This document shows positions 33,289 to 42,367 of a stretch of DNA of 44,457 nucleotides, piece by piece. The notes beneath the pieces were generated by a model, which was not told where the DNA came from, searched no databases, and saw only the letters and a list, made by a program, of their open reading frames with translations. Made by a program: the position numbers and the translations under genes. Position 1 is the stretch's first letter; each line of letters begins with the position of its first letter. The stretch comes from Planctomycetota bacterium (lineage in GTDB: Bacteria; Planctomycetota; UBA1135; UBA2386). The stretch covers positions 321,770 to 366,226 of the forward strand of contig BJHM01000001.1 of the NCBI GenBank assembly GCA_014192625.1. The letters are read 5' to 3'.

Positions 33289-33669
33289 ATGCTGGATATC
33301 AAGCGTCAAGCCGTCCTCGGTAAGGTTGTTTATCATTTGCAGGGCCGCATCGACGGTCAGTCCAGCGAGCCCCTTTATCAGCAGATTATCAAGGCCGAGG
33401 CTGTGGCGCCGAAGTCGTTGACCCTCAGCCTCGGCGGCGTTGATTTCGTTAGCAGTGCGGGGATTCGCACGGTGATCAAGCTGACACGCTGGTGCAAGGA
33501 GCGGGGGGCCTCGTTTGCCATTGCCTCGATGCAGACCGGCGTTGCCAAGATCTTTGAGATCGCGGCGGCGCTGCCTTCGGCCTCGGTGTTCGCCAGCGAA
33601 GCCGAAGCCGACGCTTACTTCGAAGCGATGGCGCGCAAGGCAAATCGTGGCGACGACGAGGACGACTAA
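33289..33669 (+). CDS. STAS-domain anti-anti-sigma-type protein, RsbV/SpoIIAA-like (126 aa)
   Basis: A small STAS protein acting in partner switching. When unphosphorylated it binds an anti-sigma kinase; phosphorylation by that kinase releases it. The phosphoacceptor region reads GVDFVSSAGIRTV (Ser55/Ser56). This matches the DSSG-type motif in position, although the residue before the Ser pair is Val rather than Asp. The C terminus is acidic (GDDEDD). ATG at 33289 is preferred over a TTG at 33283. Its stop abuts the RsbW-like kinase start directly (33669/33670), the classical arrangement of antagonist and kinase. First gene of the island. Confidence 0.92.
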   Translation: MLDIKRQAVLGKVVYHLQGRIDGQSSEPLYQQIIKAEAVAPKSLTLSLGGVDFVSSAGIRTVIKLTRWCKERGASFAIASMQTGVAKIFEIAAALPSASVFASEAEADAYFEAMARKANRGDDEDD

Positions 33670-34086
33670 ATGGTTTTCACCTTCAACCTCAAGGTGAAGG
33701 TTGCGGAGCAGGAAGTGTTCGAGGCGCTCGATCAGGTAGTGCTCTGTGCTGCTGGCTTTGGTATCGACGATGAGCAACAAAACCTGCTGCGGCTCTCGCT
33801 GGAAGAGTTACTGTTGAATGTCTGCCATCACAGCGGCCTGCCGTCGAGCGCCGTCGTGGATGTTGCTTTGGTTTTGCGCGATGGGGTGTTGCGACTAACA
33901 ATCACTGATTCCGGCCCGTCCTTTGATCCGCTCGCACTTGCCGCACCAGACCTCGACTTGCCGATCGAGCAGCGGCAGATCGGCGGGCTTGGCATTCACT
34001 TCGTCCGCTCGACAAGTGCGCGCTGCGCGTGGCAGCGGTTGGATGGCTGCAACGTCGTTGAAGTGGACTGGATCATCGCATGTTGA
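33670..34086 (+). CDS. RsbW/SpoIIAB-like serine kinase, HATPase fold (138 aa)
   Basis: A GHKL-type ATPase domain of the anti-sigma kinase class. The N box reads EELLLNVCHHSG (Glu45-Asn50), the G1 box TITDSGPSFDP (Asp80, Gly82), and the G2 box IGGLGIHFVR (105-108). It should phosphorylate the STAS protein encoded just upstream, and it may sequester a sigma factor or other target. No sigma factor gene is present in the window, so the output target is unknown. It starts at the base after the STAS stop, so the pair is cotranslated. Confidence 0.9.
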   Translation: MVFTFNLKVKVAEQEVFEALDQVVLCAAGFGIDDEQQNLLRLSLEELLLNVCHHSGLPSSAVVDVALVLRDGVLRLTITDSGPSFDPLALAAPDLDLPIEQRQIGGLGIHFVRSTSARCAWQRLDGCNVVEVDWIIAC

Positions 34087-34183
34087 GCCTGTTGGTCCGG
34101 TTTCAAGCGGCGCGCACGGAGCCCTGTGAGCAACCAATGCTGCAATCGCGAGTTGGTTTTTTCTCGACTGGAAAGGCCCGCCG

Positions 34184-36187
34184 ATGATGTTCAACGCTGC
34201 CCGTAAACTCCTACCTGGCTTTGCTCTGATCTTCCTGATCTCCGCCGTCTTGCTCTATTCCGATTGGGCGGGGCGGGAGCGCCCGGGCGCAAGTGATGTG
34301 CCGCTTCGCGTTGCGTTGGTCCAGTACACTTCGCAGTCGGTGATCGATCAATCGGTGCAAGGGACGATCGAGGCACTTGGCGCGCGCGGCTATGTCGATG
34401 GTGCGCGGATCCGGTTGCAGCGGTTCAACGCGCAAGGTGATTTGCCGACGGCCAACGCGATTGCCCGCGAAGTTGTGGCTGGACAAAAAGACCTAGTGAT
34501 CACCGCGACGACGATCTCCCTGCAGACGGTCGCGAATGCCAATCAGGCTGCTACAAAAACGAAGCATGTGTTCGGCACCGTCAGCGACCCGTTTCATGCG
34601 GGCGTTGGCATCGACAAAGAGCATCCCCTGGATCACCCGAAGTGGCTGACGGGCTACGGTTCGATGCCGCCGGTGCTAGATTGTTTCTTATTGGCGCGGC
34701 AGATGAATCCTGCATTGCGCAAGGTGGGCGTGGCTTGGAACCCAACCGAAGCGAACTCAGAGGCGGCGGTCAAGTTGGCACGCGCTGCTTGTACGAGCCT
34801 CAGCATCGAGCTGGTGGAGGCCAACGTGACCAGCAGCAATGAAGTGGCCGAGGGCATAGCCGCGTTGACGACTCGCGGCGTTCAGGCGATTTGGGTTGGT
34901 AGTGACGTCGCAGTGCTCACCGCGATTGAATTGGTAATCACAGCGGCGAGCCGGGCTCGAATCCCAGTCTTCACGGTGATCCCACCAACGGCGCAAAGCG
35001 GATCCCTGTTTGATCTCGGTGCCAACTACCACGAGATCGGTATGCAGGTTGGCAATCTCGCCGCCGACGTGCTCGACGGCAAAGACCCGGCGACCATTCC
35101 GGTCGAGAACCGGATGCCGAAGCTCTTCGTTATCAATCGGAAGGCGCTCGCCGCGTTGCCGGGCGGCTGGACGATGTCTGACGAGTTGTTGAAGCAAGCG
35201 GATGTCGTGATCGAATTAGACGGCCGCAGAGTCGCTCGGCAGCAGCAACCCAAATCGCAACCAACCGAGGTGGCCAAGCCTGCGAGCGGGAAGAAGTTTC
35301 AAGTGGATCTGATCGAATATGTCGACACGCCAAACGTCGACCTCGCGCGGGACGGTCTCATGGCGGGGTTCTTGAGCGGGGGCATGGTTATGGGGCGCGA
35401 TTTTGACCTGCGTCACCGCAGCGCGCAGGGCGACATGGCCACGCTCGCGACCATTGTCGATGCGGCAACCTCGGCAGGCACAGATCTGTTGATCAGTGCA
35501 ACGACTCCCGCGCTGCAAATGTGTCTGCAGCGCGGGCGCGGCACACCGCTGGTCTTTACGCTGGTGGCCGACCCGCTGGTTGCTGGTGCTGGCAAAACAT
35601 ACGCAGACCATCTGCCGTTCGTGACGGGCTCGTATCTACCGGCGGCGCATCAGGAGGCGATCGATATCCTCCGCGTTTTGATGCCCAATCTGCGGCGCAT
35701 CGGCACGCTGTTCGTGCCCGCCGAAGTCAACTCGGTCTTCTACAAGGATGATCTTTTGAAGGTGGCGCTTAGTGCGGGCCTCACGCTGATAGCGGTCGGC
35801 GTCAGTTCGACTGGCGAGGTTGCCGATGCTGCGCGGGCACTCTGCAGTCAGGATATCGATGCCTTCTGCCAGATTTCCGACAACCTTAGCGGCGCCAGTT
35901 TTGCGGCAATCGCGCAGGCGGCGAAGCAATCGCGCAAGCCGCTGATCAGCTTTGCAAGTGGCCATGTCAGTTTCGGTGCTCTGATGACGGTTGCCCGTGA
36001 CTTCCATGACAACGGCGAACTTTCAGGGCGCATGGCGGTGCGCGTGTTGCGTGGCGAGCCGATCGCGCAAATGCCGTTCGCACCCGTCACCAAGCTCCGC
36101 ATCGTGATCAACAATGGCGCGGCCGCGCAGTTTGGGATCACGTTTCCGACCAGCATGCTCGACCGGGCGAACGAAGTGATTCGATGA
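34184..36187 (+). CDS. Fusion of two ABC-type substrate-binding domains (667 aa)
   Basis: Exported or membrane-anchored periplasmic protein; one hydrophobic N-terminal segment (about residues 10-27) looks like a signal peptide or anchor. Two copies of an ABC substrate-binding domain of the TrpX-like type are fused. Copy 1 (about 40-340) has VALVQYTSQSVIDQSVQG, FNAQGD and VITATTISLQTVANA. Copy 2 (about 370-660) has VDLIEYVDTPNVDLARDG, HRSAQGD and LISATTPALQMCL. A basic/Gln-rich linker joins them (about 345-370). The family usually has one such domain per chain. It should feed the permease and ATPase encoded downstream, or act as a sensor. GGAAAGG lies 7 bases before the ATG. Confidence 0.92.
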   Translation: MMFNAARKLLPGFALIFLISAVLLYSDWAGRERPGASDVPLRVALVQYTSQSVIDQSVQGTIEALGARGYVDGARIRLQRFNAQGDLPTANAIAREVVAGQKDLVITATTISLQTVANANQAATKTKHVFGTVSDPFHAGVGIDKEHPLDHPKWLTGYGSMPPVLDCFLLARQMNPALRKVGVAWNPTEANSEAAVKLARAACTSLSIELVEANVTSSNEVAEGIAALTTRGVQAIWVGSDVAVLTAIELVITAASRARIPVFTVIPPTAQSGSLFDLGANYHEIGMQVGNLAADVLDGKDPATIPVENRMPKLFVINRKALAALPGGWTMSDELLKQADVVIELDGRRVARQQQPKSQPTEVAKPASGKKFQVDLIEYVDTPNVDLARDGLMAGFLSGGMVMGRDFDLRHRSAQGDMATLATIVDAATSAGTDLLISATTPALQMCLQRGRGTPLVFTLVADPLVAGAGKTYADHLPFVTGSYLPAAHQEAIDILRVLMPNLRRIGTLFVPAEVNSVFYKDDLLKVALSAGLTLIAVGVSSTGEVADAARALCSQDIDAFCQISDNLSGASFAAIAQAAKQSRKPLISFASGHVSFGALMTVARDFHDNGELSGRMAVRVLRGEPIAQMPFAPVTKLRIVINNGAAAQFGITFPTSMLDRANEVIR

Positions 36188-36371
36188 GCGAGGATCATTG
36201 CTGGTCGATTGTGGAGCCAAAAAAATCGCTGTGCAGTATCGCGGCCATGGGCCTGCCTGCTGTGCGGTGGCCCTATCCTTGCAATCGCCCTAACGTGTCC
36301 AAAGTAGCTCGGCCAGCTCCCTCACTAGCAATCTTGCCGCTGCTGGTGGAGATTCGATTCGGCACTCTGAA

Positions 36372-37613
36372 ATGCAGATAACCAGGCATCAATTGCAGGA
36401 GGTTGTCGAACTGCGGCTGGTCGGCCGGCTCGACGCTTCGTGGGCGGGGTTCGTCCTCACTGCGATCGAAGATGAGGTTCGCGGCGGCCATCACCACATC
36501 GAGTTGGATATGGCCCTGGTTGATTATCTCAGCTCGGCGGGCATTCGCGTGGTCGTGAAGTTTTTTCGTCAACTGCAGGGCATCCGTGGTTCGCTGCGGA
36601 TCACAAATGCAAGTGCCAGTGCGGCGAAGATCCTGCAGATGGCGGGCCTGAGCGCGATGCTTGGCAAGGCGGCAAAACCTGCTTCGCAAGGCGCGCACGA
36701 GCAGCCCGCTTTAGTGGTGCGGCAGGGACGACTAAATCTGCACATGCATCCGCTCGCGGCTTCTGCCCCGATGGTTGTCACGGTGATGGGCGACCCGCGC
36801 CGGGTCGCCAACGGTGCATCGGTGTCAGGTGATAGCAGGCGAATGTTGTTTGATGCCGGTGCATGGGGGGTCGGCATAGGCGCATTCGGCAATGACTTTG
36901 AGGACTGTGCGGATCGCTTCGGTGAGTTTCTCGCCTTGGGCGGCGCTGCCGCGACCATGCCTACGGACGGCAGTTCGGTGCCGGACTTCGTTTTGGCGAC
37001 AGCCGATCTGGTGCCTTCGGTCGAAGCGCTGCAGGCGATCGTCGGAGTTGGCGATTTTACGACGATGTTCCGCTTCGAAGCTGCGGAGGCTGGTGGCATT
37101 GTCGGGCTCGGCGAAGTGCTCGATGCCGTGTTTGCTAGCGGCACAGTTGAGACCGCAGCGATTGCGCTTTTCGCAGAAGCGAGCAGCTTGGTCGGGGCAA
37201 CGCTGCTGCAGTCCCCGGCGCGGCTCGCGGGCAGCCCCCTGTTTTTGTTCCCCGCCTTGCGCGAGCGGATGACCTTTACCACGGCGCGTGGCATGGAGCG
37301 CAGCACGGTGTTGATCACCGGCATCGCATCGCGCGCGCCTTCGGCCGTTTTGTTGCCGCATGTGCGGCCTTTGGGCATCGGCTCTAGCCTGCTGGTGCAT
37401 TTGCACGCGCTCAGTTTTCCTTACCGCCCGCTGCCGTTGGGCGCGATTCGCCTGCCGGAGACCGTGGCCCAGTTGCTCGATGGCAGCCTCGCAACAGCGC
37501 TGCTTCATCTGATGTCGGACGACCGGCCCTATGAAGGTATCGGCCAGACTGAACTGTTGCGCGGCGCGTGCTTTTTTGCGCCGGTGGTCACCGTGAAGGA
37601 ACAACTGTCATGA
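36372..37613 (+). CDS. STAS domain fused to a long unknown domain (413 aa)
   Basis: Residues about 1-105 form a STAS domain with LDMALVDYLSSAGIRVVVKFF, the same phosphoacceptor pattern as the stand-alone STAS protein (DYLSSAG versus DFVSSAG). The remaining 300 residues are Ala/Gly/Leu-rich, with no membrane helices that I trust and no family I recognise. It lies between the substrate-binding fusion and the permease, and its stop overlaps the permease start (ATGA, 37610-37613). It may be a second switch protein that is controlled by the kinase, possibly linking it to the transporter. Confidence 0.85.
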   Translation: MQITRHQLQEVVELRLVGRLDASWAGFVLTAIEDEVRGGHHHIELDMALVDYLSSAGIRVVVKFFRQLQGIRGSLRITNASASAAKILQMAGLSAMLGKAAKPASQGAHEQPALVVRQGRLNLHMHPLAASAPMVVTVMGDPRRVANGASVSGDSRRMLFDAGAWGVGIGAFGNDFEDCADRFGEFLALGGAAATMPTDGSSVPDFVLATADLVPSVEALQAIVGVGDFTTMFRFEAAEAGGIVGLGEVLDAVFASGTVETAAIALFAEASSLVGATLLQSPARLAGSPLFLFPALRERMTFTTARGMERSTVLITGIASRAPSAVLLPHVRPLGIGSSLLVHLHALSFPYRPLPLGAIRLPETVAQLLDGSLATALLHLMSDDRPYEGIGQTELLRGACFFAPVVTVKEQLS

Positions 37614-38554
37614 TGTTGCTGCTCGGCGCGCTGACGATCGGGTTGATCCTTGCCATCCTGGCGTTCGGGGTCTACCTGAGCTTTCGCATCTTCAACTTCC
37701 CCGACATCACCGCAGACGGCTCGATCACGCTCGGTGCCGCAGTGACGGCGACGATGCTGGTGCACGGGTTTCACCCGTTACTTGCTACGTTTTGCGGATT
37801 CGCTGCGGGTGCTATCGCAGGCGCGCTGACCGGCATCCTGCATACCCGCTTTGCGATCAACGGCCTGCTCAGCGGCATCTTGATGATGACCGCGCTCTAC
37901 TCGGTCAACTTGCACGTGATGGGCAAGAGCAATGTGCCGCTGATGTCGCAGCGAACGTTGCTCAGCGAAGCAGAATCGATGGCGACGAACTTGTGCGGCG
38001 GTGCCACCGAGCTGCACATCTTGGTGTGGGAGGTCAGCGTCCGCGATCTCGCGGGTCTCGCAGGAATCTTTCTGGTGGTCTGCCTCGTAGGCCTCGCCCT
38101 CTTCCTGTTTTTCCGCACCAACCTCGGCACTGCGATGCGAGCGACTGGCGACAACCCGCAGATGATCCGCTCGCTCGGCGTGAGCACCAAGGCGATCATC
38201 ACATTTGGCCTCGCGCTGTCCAACGGACTGATCGCGCTCAGCGGTTCTTTGCTGGCGCAGTATCAGGGCTTTGCCGATGTGCAGATGGGCATCGGCATGG
38301 TGGTGTGGGGACTCGCGAGCGTGATCATTGGTGAAGCGTTGGTCGGGCAGGCGAGCTTCGGCTTGTTGATCGTTGGCGCTGCGATGGGGTCGGTGCTGTT
38401 CCGCTTGCTGGTTGCGATCGCGCTGCGCTGGGGTCTTGACCCCAACGATCTCAAGTTGATCACTGCGGTGTTTGTGTTTGTCGCGCTTGTTGCGCCAAAG
38501 TTTTTGCGGATGAGCCGGCGGCGGCTTGTGACGGCTGTTTCGGAGGTGCGCTGA
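37610..38554 (+). CDS. ABC transporter permease, branched-chain amino-acid type (314 aa)
   Basis: A polytopic membrane protein with about eight hydrophobic segments, matching the permease family that works with TrpX-like substrate-binding proteins (BPD_transp_2 / LivH group). The family-typical NPQMIRSLGV cytoplasmic loop and GLALSNGLIALSGSLLAQYQGFADV are present. The ATG overlaps the STAS fusion stop by 4 bases. The ABC ATPase gene starts one base after its stop (CTGACATG). It forms a transporter with that ATPase and probably the preceding binding protein. Confidence 0.93.
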   Translation: MMLLLGALTIGLILAILAFGVYLSFRIFNFPDITADGSITLGAAVTATMLVHGFHPLLATFCGFAAGAIAGALTGILHTRFAINGLLSGILMMTALYSVNLHVMGKSNVPLMSQRTLLSEAESMATNLCGGATELHILVWEVSVRDLAGLAGIFLVVCLVGLALFLFFRTNLGTAMRATGDNPQMIRSLGVSTKAIITFGLALSNGLIALSGSLLAQYQGFADVQMGIGMVVWGLASVIIGEALVGQASFGLLIVGAAMGSVLFRLLVAIALRWGLDPNDLKLITAVFVFVALVAPKFLRMSRRRLVTAVSEVR

Positions 38555-38555
38555 C

Positions 38556-39368
38556 ATGCTCGAGATCCGCGAGGTTCACAAGACGTTTCATCCCGGCACG
38601 CAGAACGAGGTGCGTGCCTTGCAGGGTGTCACGCTCACGTTGCAGAGGGGCTCGTTCCTGATCATTATTGGCACCAACGGTTCGGGTAAATCGACGTTGC
38701 TCAACGCCGTCGCCGGCACGTTCCTAGTCGACAGTGGCTCGATCAGGCTTGCTTGCAATGACATCACGAAGTGGCAGGAGCATCGGCGCGCCAGCCTGAT
38801 TGGGCGAGTGTTTCAAAACCCGTTTAGCGGCACCGCGCCCAGCATGACTATTGCCGAAAACCTCGCGCTTGCTGTGCTGCGCGGCAAGCCGCGCGGCCTC
38901 GGAATCGCGCTAAGTGCAACGACGCGAGCCGAGTTCTGCGATCGCGTGCGCGGCCTCAACATGGGTCTTGAGGACCGGCTCGACAATGCGATCGGCAGCT
39001 TGTCAGGCGGGCAGCGGCAGGCGTTGACGCTGTTGATGGCCTCGTGGCTGCGGCCCGAGTTGTTGCTGCTCGACGAGCACACGGCGGCACTTGATCCAAA
39101 GAGCGCCGATCAGGTAATCCGGCTCACAGATGAGCTCATTCGCCGTGATAAACTCACCACGTTGATGGTCACACATTCGATGCAACAAGCAGTCAATCTT
39201 GGCGACCGCATCATCATGATGCACCGCGGTGAGGTGTTGCATGACTTGCAAGGTGCCGAGCGTGCCCGCGTTCGACAGGAGGACCTGCTGTCGCGCTTCG
39301 AGCAAGTCCGGCGGCGTGAGCAGTTGGACTTCGCGGTCGCCGAGATGTTGCAGAGGACCTATGTCTGA
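38556..39368 (+). CDS. ABC transporter ATP-binding protein (270 aa)
   Basis: All ABC ATPase motifs are present: Walker [10 protein letters not shown] (39-46), Q-loop Gln at about 87 in VFQNP, signature [10 protein letters not shown] (148-156), Walker [12 protein letters not shown] with the catalytic Glu174, and the H-loop MVTHSMQQA (His207). It couples ATP hydrolysis to transport through the permease encoded immediately upstream. Its stop overlaps the start of the sensor kinase gene by 8 bases (39361-39368), so transport and signalling genes are cotranslated. Confidence 0.95.
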   Translation: MLEIREVHKTFHPGTQNEVRALQGVTLTLQRGSFLIIIGTNGSGKSTLLNAVAGTFLVDSGSIRLACNDITKWQEHRRASLIGRVFQNPFSGTAPSMTIAENLALAVLRGKPRGLGIALSATTRAEFCDRVRGLNMGLEDRLDNAIGSLSGGQRQALTLLMASWLRPELLLLDEHTAALDPKSADQVIRLTDELIRRDKLTTLMVTHSMQQAVNLGDRIIMMHRGEVLHDLQGAERARVRQEDLLSRFEQVRRREQLDFAVAEMLQRTYV

Positions 39369-41958
39369 CGGCCCGATCGACGCAATGGCAATCGCGCGGC
39401 CAATCCGGCGGCGAATGTTGCTTTGGTTCGCCGTTGTTAGCGCGTTGCTGTTCATGGCGGGCAGCATCAGCTTCATTCGGCTGCGGAGCACGATTGAGCA
39501 GTTTGGTTCGGATAGCGTAGAGCGCGTTTTTGAAAGCGTCACGAATCAGCTGCTTAGCGCGGACTCGATCTACCACGATCTGACGCTCGCGTCGGCGCAC
39601 GTTTTGAAGAGCGAGGCAGAGCATCTTGGTCCACCAGAACTCGGGCCGAAGAAGCTCAAGGTGGGCGATCGTGAAGTGTCAGACCTGCGGTTTGGCAGTG
39701 AGTCCATGGCCAATCGCTTTCAGCTGGTTGATGGCGTGGTGCAGCGCATGGGCGGCACTGCCACTTTGTTTGTCGCGGATGGCGATGACTTCGTGCGCGT
39801 CTCCACCAATGTCTTGAAGCCAGATGGCTCGCGCGCGATCGGCACGGTGCTCGATGCCCGCGGCAAGGCAATTGCTTCGGTGCAGAAGGGCAAAATTTTC
39901 GCCGGGGTCGTCGACATCCTCGGGGCGGCCTACTTCACGGTCTATGAGCCAATTCGGTCTGCAGCCGGTAAGACGATTGGCGTCTACTACGCGGGCTACA
40001 AAATCGAGACGCTGCAGCAGCTTGGCAGGAGCATCCGTGATATGCGGATCCTCGAAAATGGCTTCGTCGCGCTGTTGGATGCGAATGGCAAGGAGCTGTT
40101 TCTCTCGGGGCATGTGGCAAGCCCGTTGTTCAAAGAATTGATGGCGGATTACGAGGCCAAGCGGGGCCATGAACATGGCGGGCGCGATTACCGCGTCTCC
40201 CAGAGACGGTTCGATCCGTGGGGCTTCACGATTGTTGCCGCTACGTTCACCTCGGATCTCAACCGGATGAGTTTCTATCTGATCTGGGGCGTGCTTGGAC
40301 TGCTTTCGCTCGTCGTCGCCGTGGTGCTCGGCGCGTCGTGGTGGTTTGCTGGTCGATTGTCGCGCGCGCTGGTCGCCGCCGAGATCAGTCGTCAAAAAGC
40401 GGAGTCAGCGCACAAAATTTCTGAAGGGGCGATGGTCGAGGCCGAGCAGGCCAACCGGACGAAGAGTGCGTTCCTCGCCAACATGAGTCACGAGCTGCGC
40501 ACGCCGATGAACGCGATCATCGGTTACAGCGAGATGTTGATCGAGGAGTCGGAGGACCTCGAGCCAGCCGACTTCGTGCCCGACCTGCAGAAGATCCAGA
40601 GGGCGGGGAAGCACCTCCTCGCGCTGATCAATGACATTCTCGACCTGTCGAAGATCGAGGCTGGCAAGATGACCCTTTACCTGGAGAAGTTTGATCTCGC
40701 GGAGACGCTGGAGGAAGTTGTTGCGACCGTGCGGCCGCTGATCGATAAGAACGGCAACCAGCTGGTCATCGAGTGCGCGCGCGAAATCGGCACAATGAAA
40801 GCCGACCTGACGAAGTTCCGGCAGACTTTGTTCAACCTGCTGAGCAATGCGAGCAAGTTTACTGATAATGGGATCCTCCGCATCGTCGTCACCGTGGATG
40901 TGGGGTCGTCACCTGAGCGCATCGCCATCGCGGTCCGCGACTCGGGCATCGGGATGACGCAGGAGCAGCTAGGCAAGCTCTTCCAGAGTTTTTCGCAGGC
41001 GGACAATTCAACCACCCGCAAGTACGGCGGAACCGGCCTTGGACTCGCCATCAGCCGCAAGTTCTGTCAGATGATGGGCGGCGACATCACTGTTCAGAGT
41101 GAGGTTGGCAAGGGGAGTACGTTCACGATCTCGCTGCCGCGCAACGTGGTCATCGGTGATGAGGCACCGCCGGTGGATGTCGCTTCAATGCGCAAGCCCG
41201 AAGTCGGGCCGGCAGTTGCCGGCCGCGCAAAGGTGCTGCTGATCGACGATGATGCGGAAGCCTTGGACCTGCTCACGCGCTACCTCGTCCGCGAGGGCTT
41301 CCAGGTGGAAACTGCGCTCAGTGGCAAAGAGGGAATCGATACCGCGCGTCGGATCAGGCCGGACGTGATCACGCTCGATGTGATGATGCCGGGCATGGAC
41401 GGTTGGGCTGTGTTGGCAGCACTGAAGGCCGATCCTGAGCTTGCTACGATCCCGGTCATCATGGTGACGATGATGGAGAATCGGGAACTCGGCTTTGCGA
41501 TGGGGGCTACGGATTGCCTGCAAAAGCCAATCGATTGGTCGCGGCTCGATCACCTGCTATTGCGCGTGGCAGGTGCACACTCAGCCAGCTACGTGCTGGT
41601 TGTGGAAGATGATCCTGCCAGTGCCGAAATGCTGCAGCGCACCCTTGTGAAAGATGGGTGGCAGGTTGAGATTGCCGGCAACGGCAAAGAGGCCTTGCTC
41701 CTGGTAGCGAAACGCCGTCCAGCACTGATCATGCTCGACTTGATGATGCCGGAGATGGACGGCTTTCAGTTCGTTGAGGCGCTGCGTAAAAATCCCGGCG
41801 CCGAAAACATTCCGGTGATCGTGGTGACGGCAAAGACGTTGTCGCCAAGTGACCACCTGCGCCTGAACGGCCAAGTCACCGATATCCTGCGCAAGGGCAC
41901 CCTCGATCGGGGTGCTCTGCTTGCACAGATCCGCTCGATGGTCAAAAGCCCCTCCTGA
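39361..41958 (+). CDS. Membrane hybrid histidine kinase with Cache-like sensor and two receivers (865 aa)
   Basis: N-terminal membrane helix about 19-40, then an extracytoplasmic sensor of about 260 residues resembling Cache domains ([33 protein letters not shown]), then a second helix about 305-330. Next is a DHp domain with [23 protein letters not shown] (His377), and a catalytic domain with [10 protein letters not shown] (N box), RDSGIGMT and [10 protein letters not shown]. Two receivers follow: VLLIDDD...LDVMMPGMD (Asp673) and VLVVEDD...LDLMMPEMD (Asp793). It senses an extracytoplasmic signal and phosphorylates receivers in itself or the following proteins. The start at 39361 overlaps the ATPase stop by 8 bases; the frame extends upstream to 39229 but inside the ATPase gene. 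Confidence 0.94.
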   Translation: MSDGPIDAMAIARPIRRRMLLWFAVVSALLFMAGSISFIRLRSTIEQFGSDSVERVFESVTNQLLSADSIYHDLTLASAHVLKSEAEHLGPPELGPKKLKVGDREVSDLRFGSESMANRFQLVDGVVQRMGGTATLFVADGDDFVRVSTNVLKPDGSRAIGTVLDARGKAIASVQKGKIFAGVVDILGAAYFTVYEPIRSAAGKTIGVYYAGYKIETLQQLGRSIRDMRILENGFVALLDANGKELFLSGHVASPLFKELMADYEAKRGHEHGGRDYRVSQRRFDPWGFTIVAATFTSDLNRMSFYLIWGVLGLLSLVVAVVLGASWWFAGRLSRALVAAEISRQKAESAHKISEGAMVEAEQANRTKSAFLANMSHELRTPMNAIIGYSEMLIEESEDLEPADFVPDLQKIQRAGKHLLALINDILDLSKIEAGKMTLYLEKFDLAETLEEVVATVRPLIDKNGNQLVIECAREIGTMKADLTKFRQTLFNLLSNASKFTDNGILRIVVTVDVGSSPERIAIAVRDSGIGMTQEQLGKLFQSFSQADNSTTRKYGGTGLGLAISRKFCQMMGGDITVQSEVGKGSTFTISLPRNVVIGDEAPPVDVASMRKPEVGPAVAGRAKVLLIDDDAEALDLLTRYLVREGFQVETALSGKEGIDTARRIRPDVITLDVMMPGMDGWAVLAALKADPELATIPVIMVTMMENRELGFAMGATDCLQKPIDWSRLDHLLLRVAGAHSASYVLVVEDDPASAEMLQRTLVKDGWQVEIAGNGKEALLLVAKRRPALIMLDLMMPEMDGFQFVEALRKNPGAENIPVIVVTAKTLSPSDHLRLNGQVTDILRKGTLDRGALLAQIRSMVKSPS

Positions 41959-41978
41959 ACCTGACATTGTCGAACACC

Positions 41979-42362
41979 ATGCCAAAGATCCTGCTCGTAG
42001 AAGACAATGAAATGAACCGCGACATGCTGTCGCGAAGGCTTGCGCGCAAAGGCTATGAGGTGGTGATCGCGGTCGATGGCGGCGAAGGGATTGCTAAGGC
42101 GCGCAGCGAGGCACCCGCTCTCGTGCTGATGGACATGAGCTTGCCAGTGGTGGACGGTTGGGAAGCGACGCGGATCCTGAAGGCCGATCCCACCACGCAG
42201 AACATCCCGATCATTGGCCTCACGGCGCATGCGATGTCTGGCGACCGTGAGAAGTGCATCGCAGCTGGGTGCGATGACTACGACACCAAGCCGGTCGAAA
42301 TCCTTCGGCTACTGGAAAAAATGCAAGTCCAGCTCGTGCGCACCGGCCACCCGCCAGCGTAA
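41979..42362 (+). CDS. Stand-alone response regulator receiver (127 aa)
   Basis: A single receiver domain with the acidic pair VEDNEMNRD (Glu7-Asp9), phosphoacceptor Asp52 in LMDMSLP, conserved Thr in LTAHA and Lys104 in DTKP. It has no output domain, so it is probably a phosphate shuttle or an inhibitor acting on other proteins. It starts 20 bases after the sensor kinase stop and lies 5 bases before the PP2C phosphatase gene. Its receiver resembles the one in that phosphatase (VEDNEMNRDMLSRRL versus VDDNELNRDMLAQRL), suggesting a recent common origin. Confidence 0.92.
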   Translation: MPKILLVEDNEMNRDMLSRRLARKGYEVVIAVDGGEGIAKARSEAPALVLMDMSLPVVDGWEATRILKADPTTQNIPIIGLTAHAMSGDREKCIAAGCDDYDTKPVEILRLLEKMQVQLVRTGHPPA

Positions 42363-42367
42363 ATCCT

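Noticed and set aside
36184-36381. 65-residue open frame between the binding-protein fusion and the STAS fusion
   Set aside because: It overlaps the previous stop as ATGA, but the sequence is Pro/Cys-scattered with no domain, and it also overlaps the next start.
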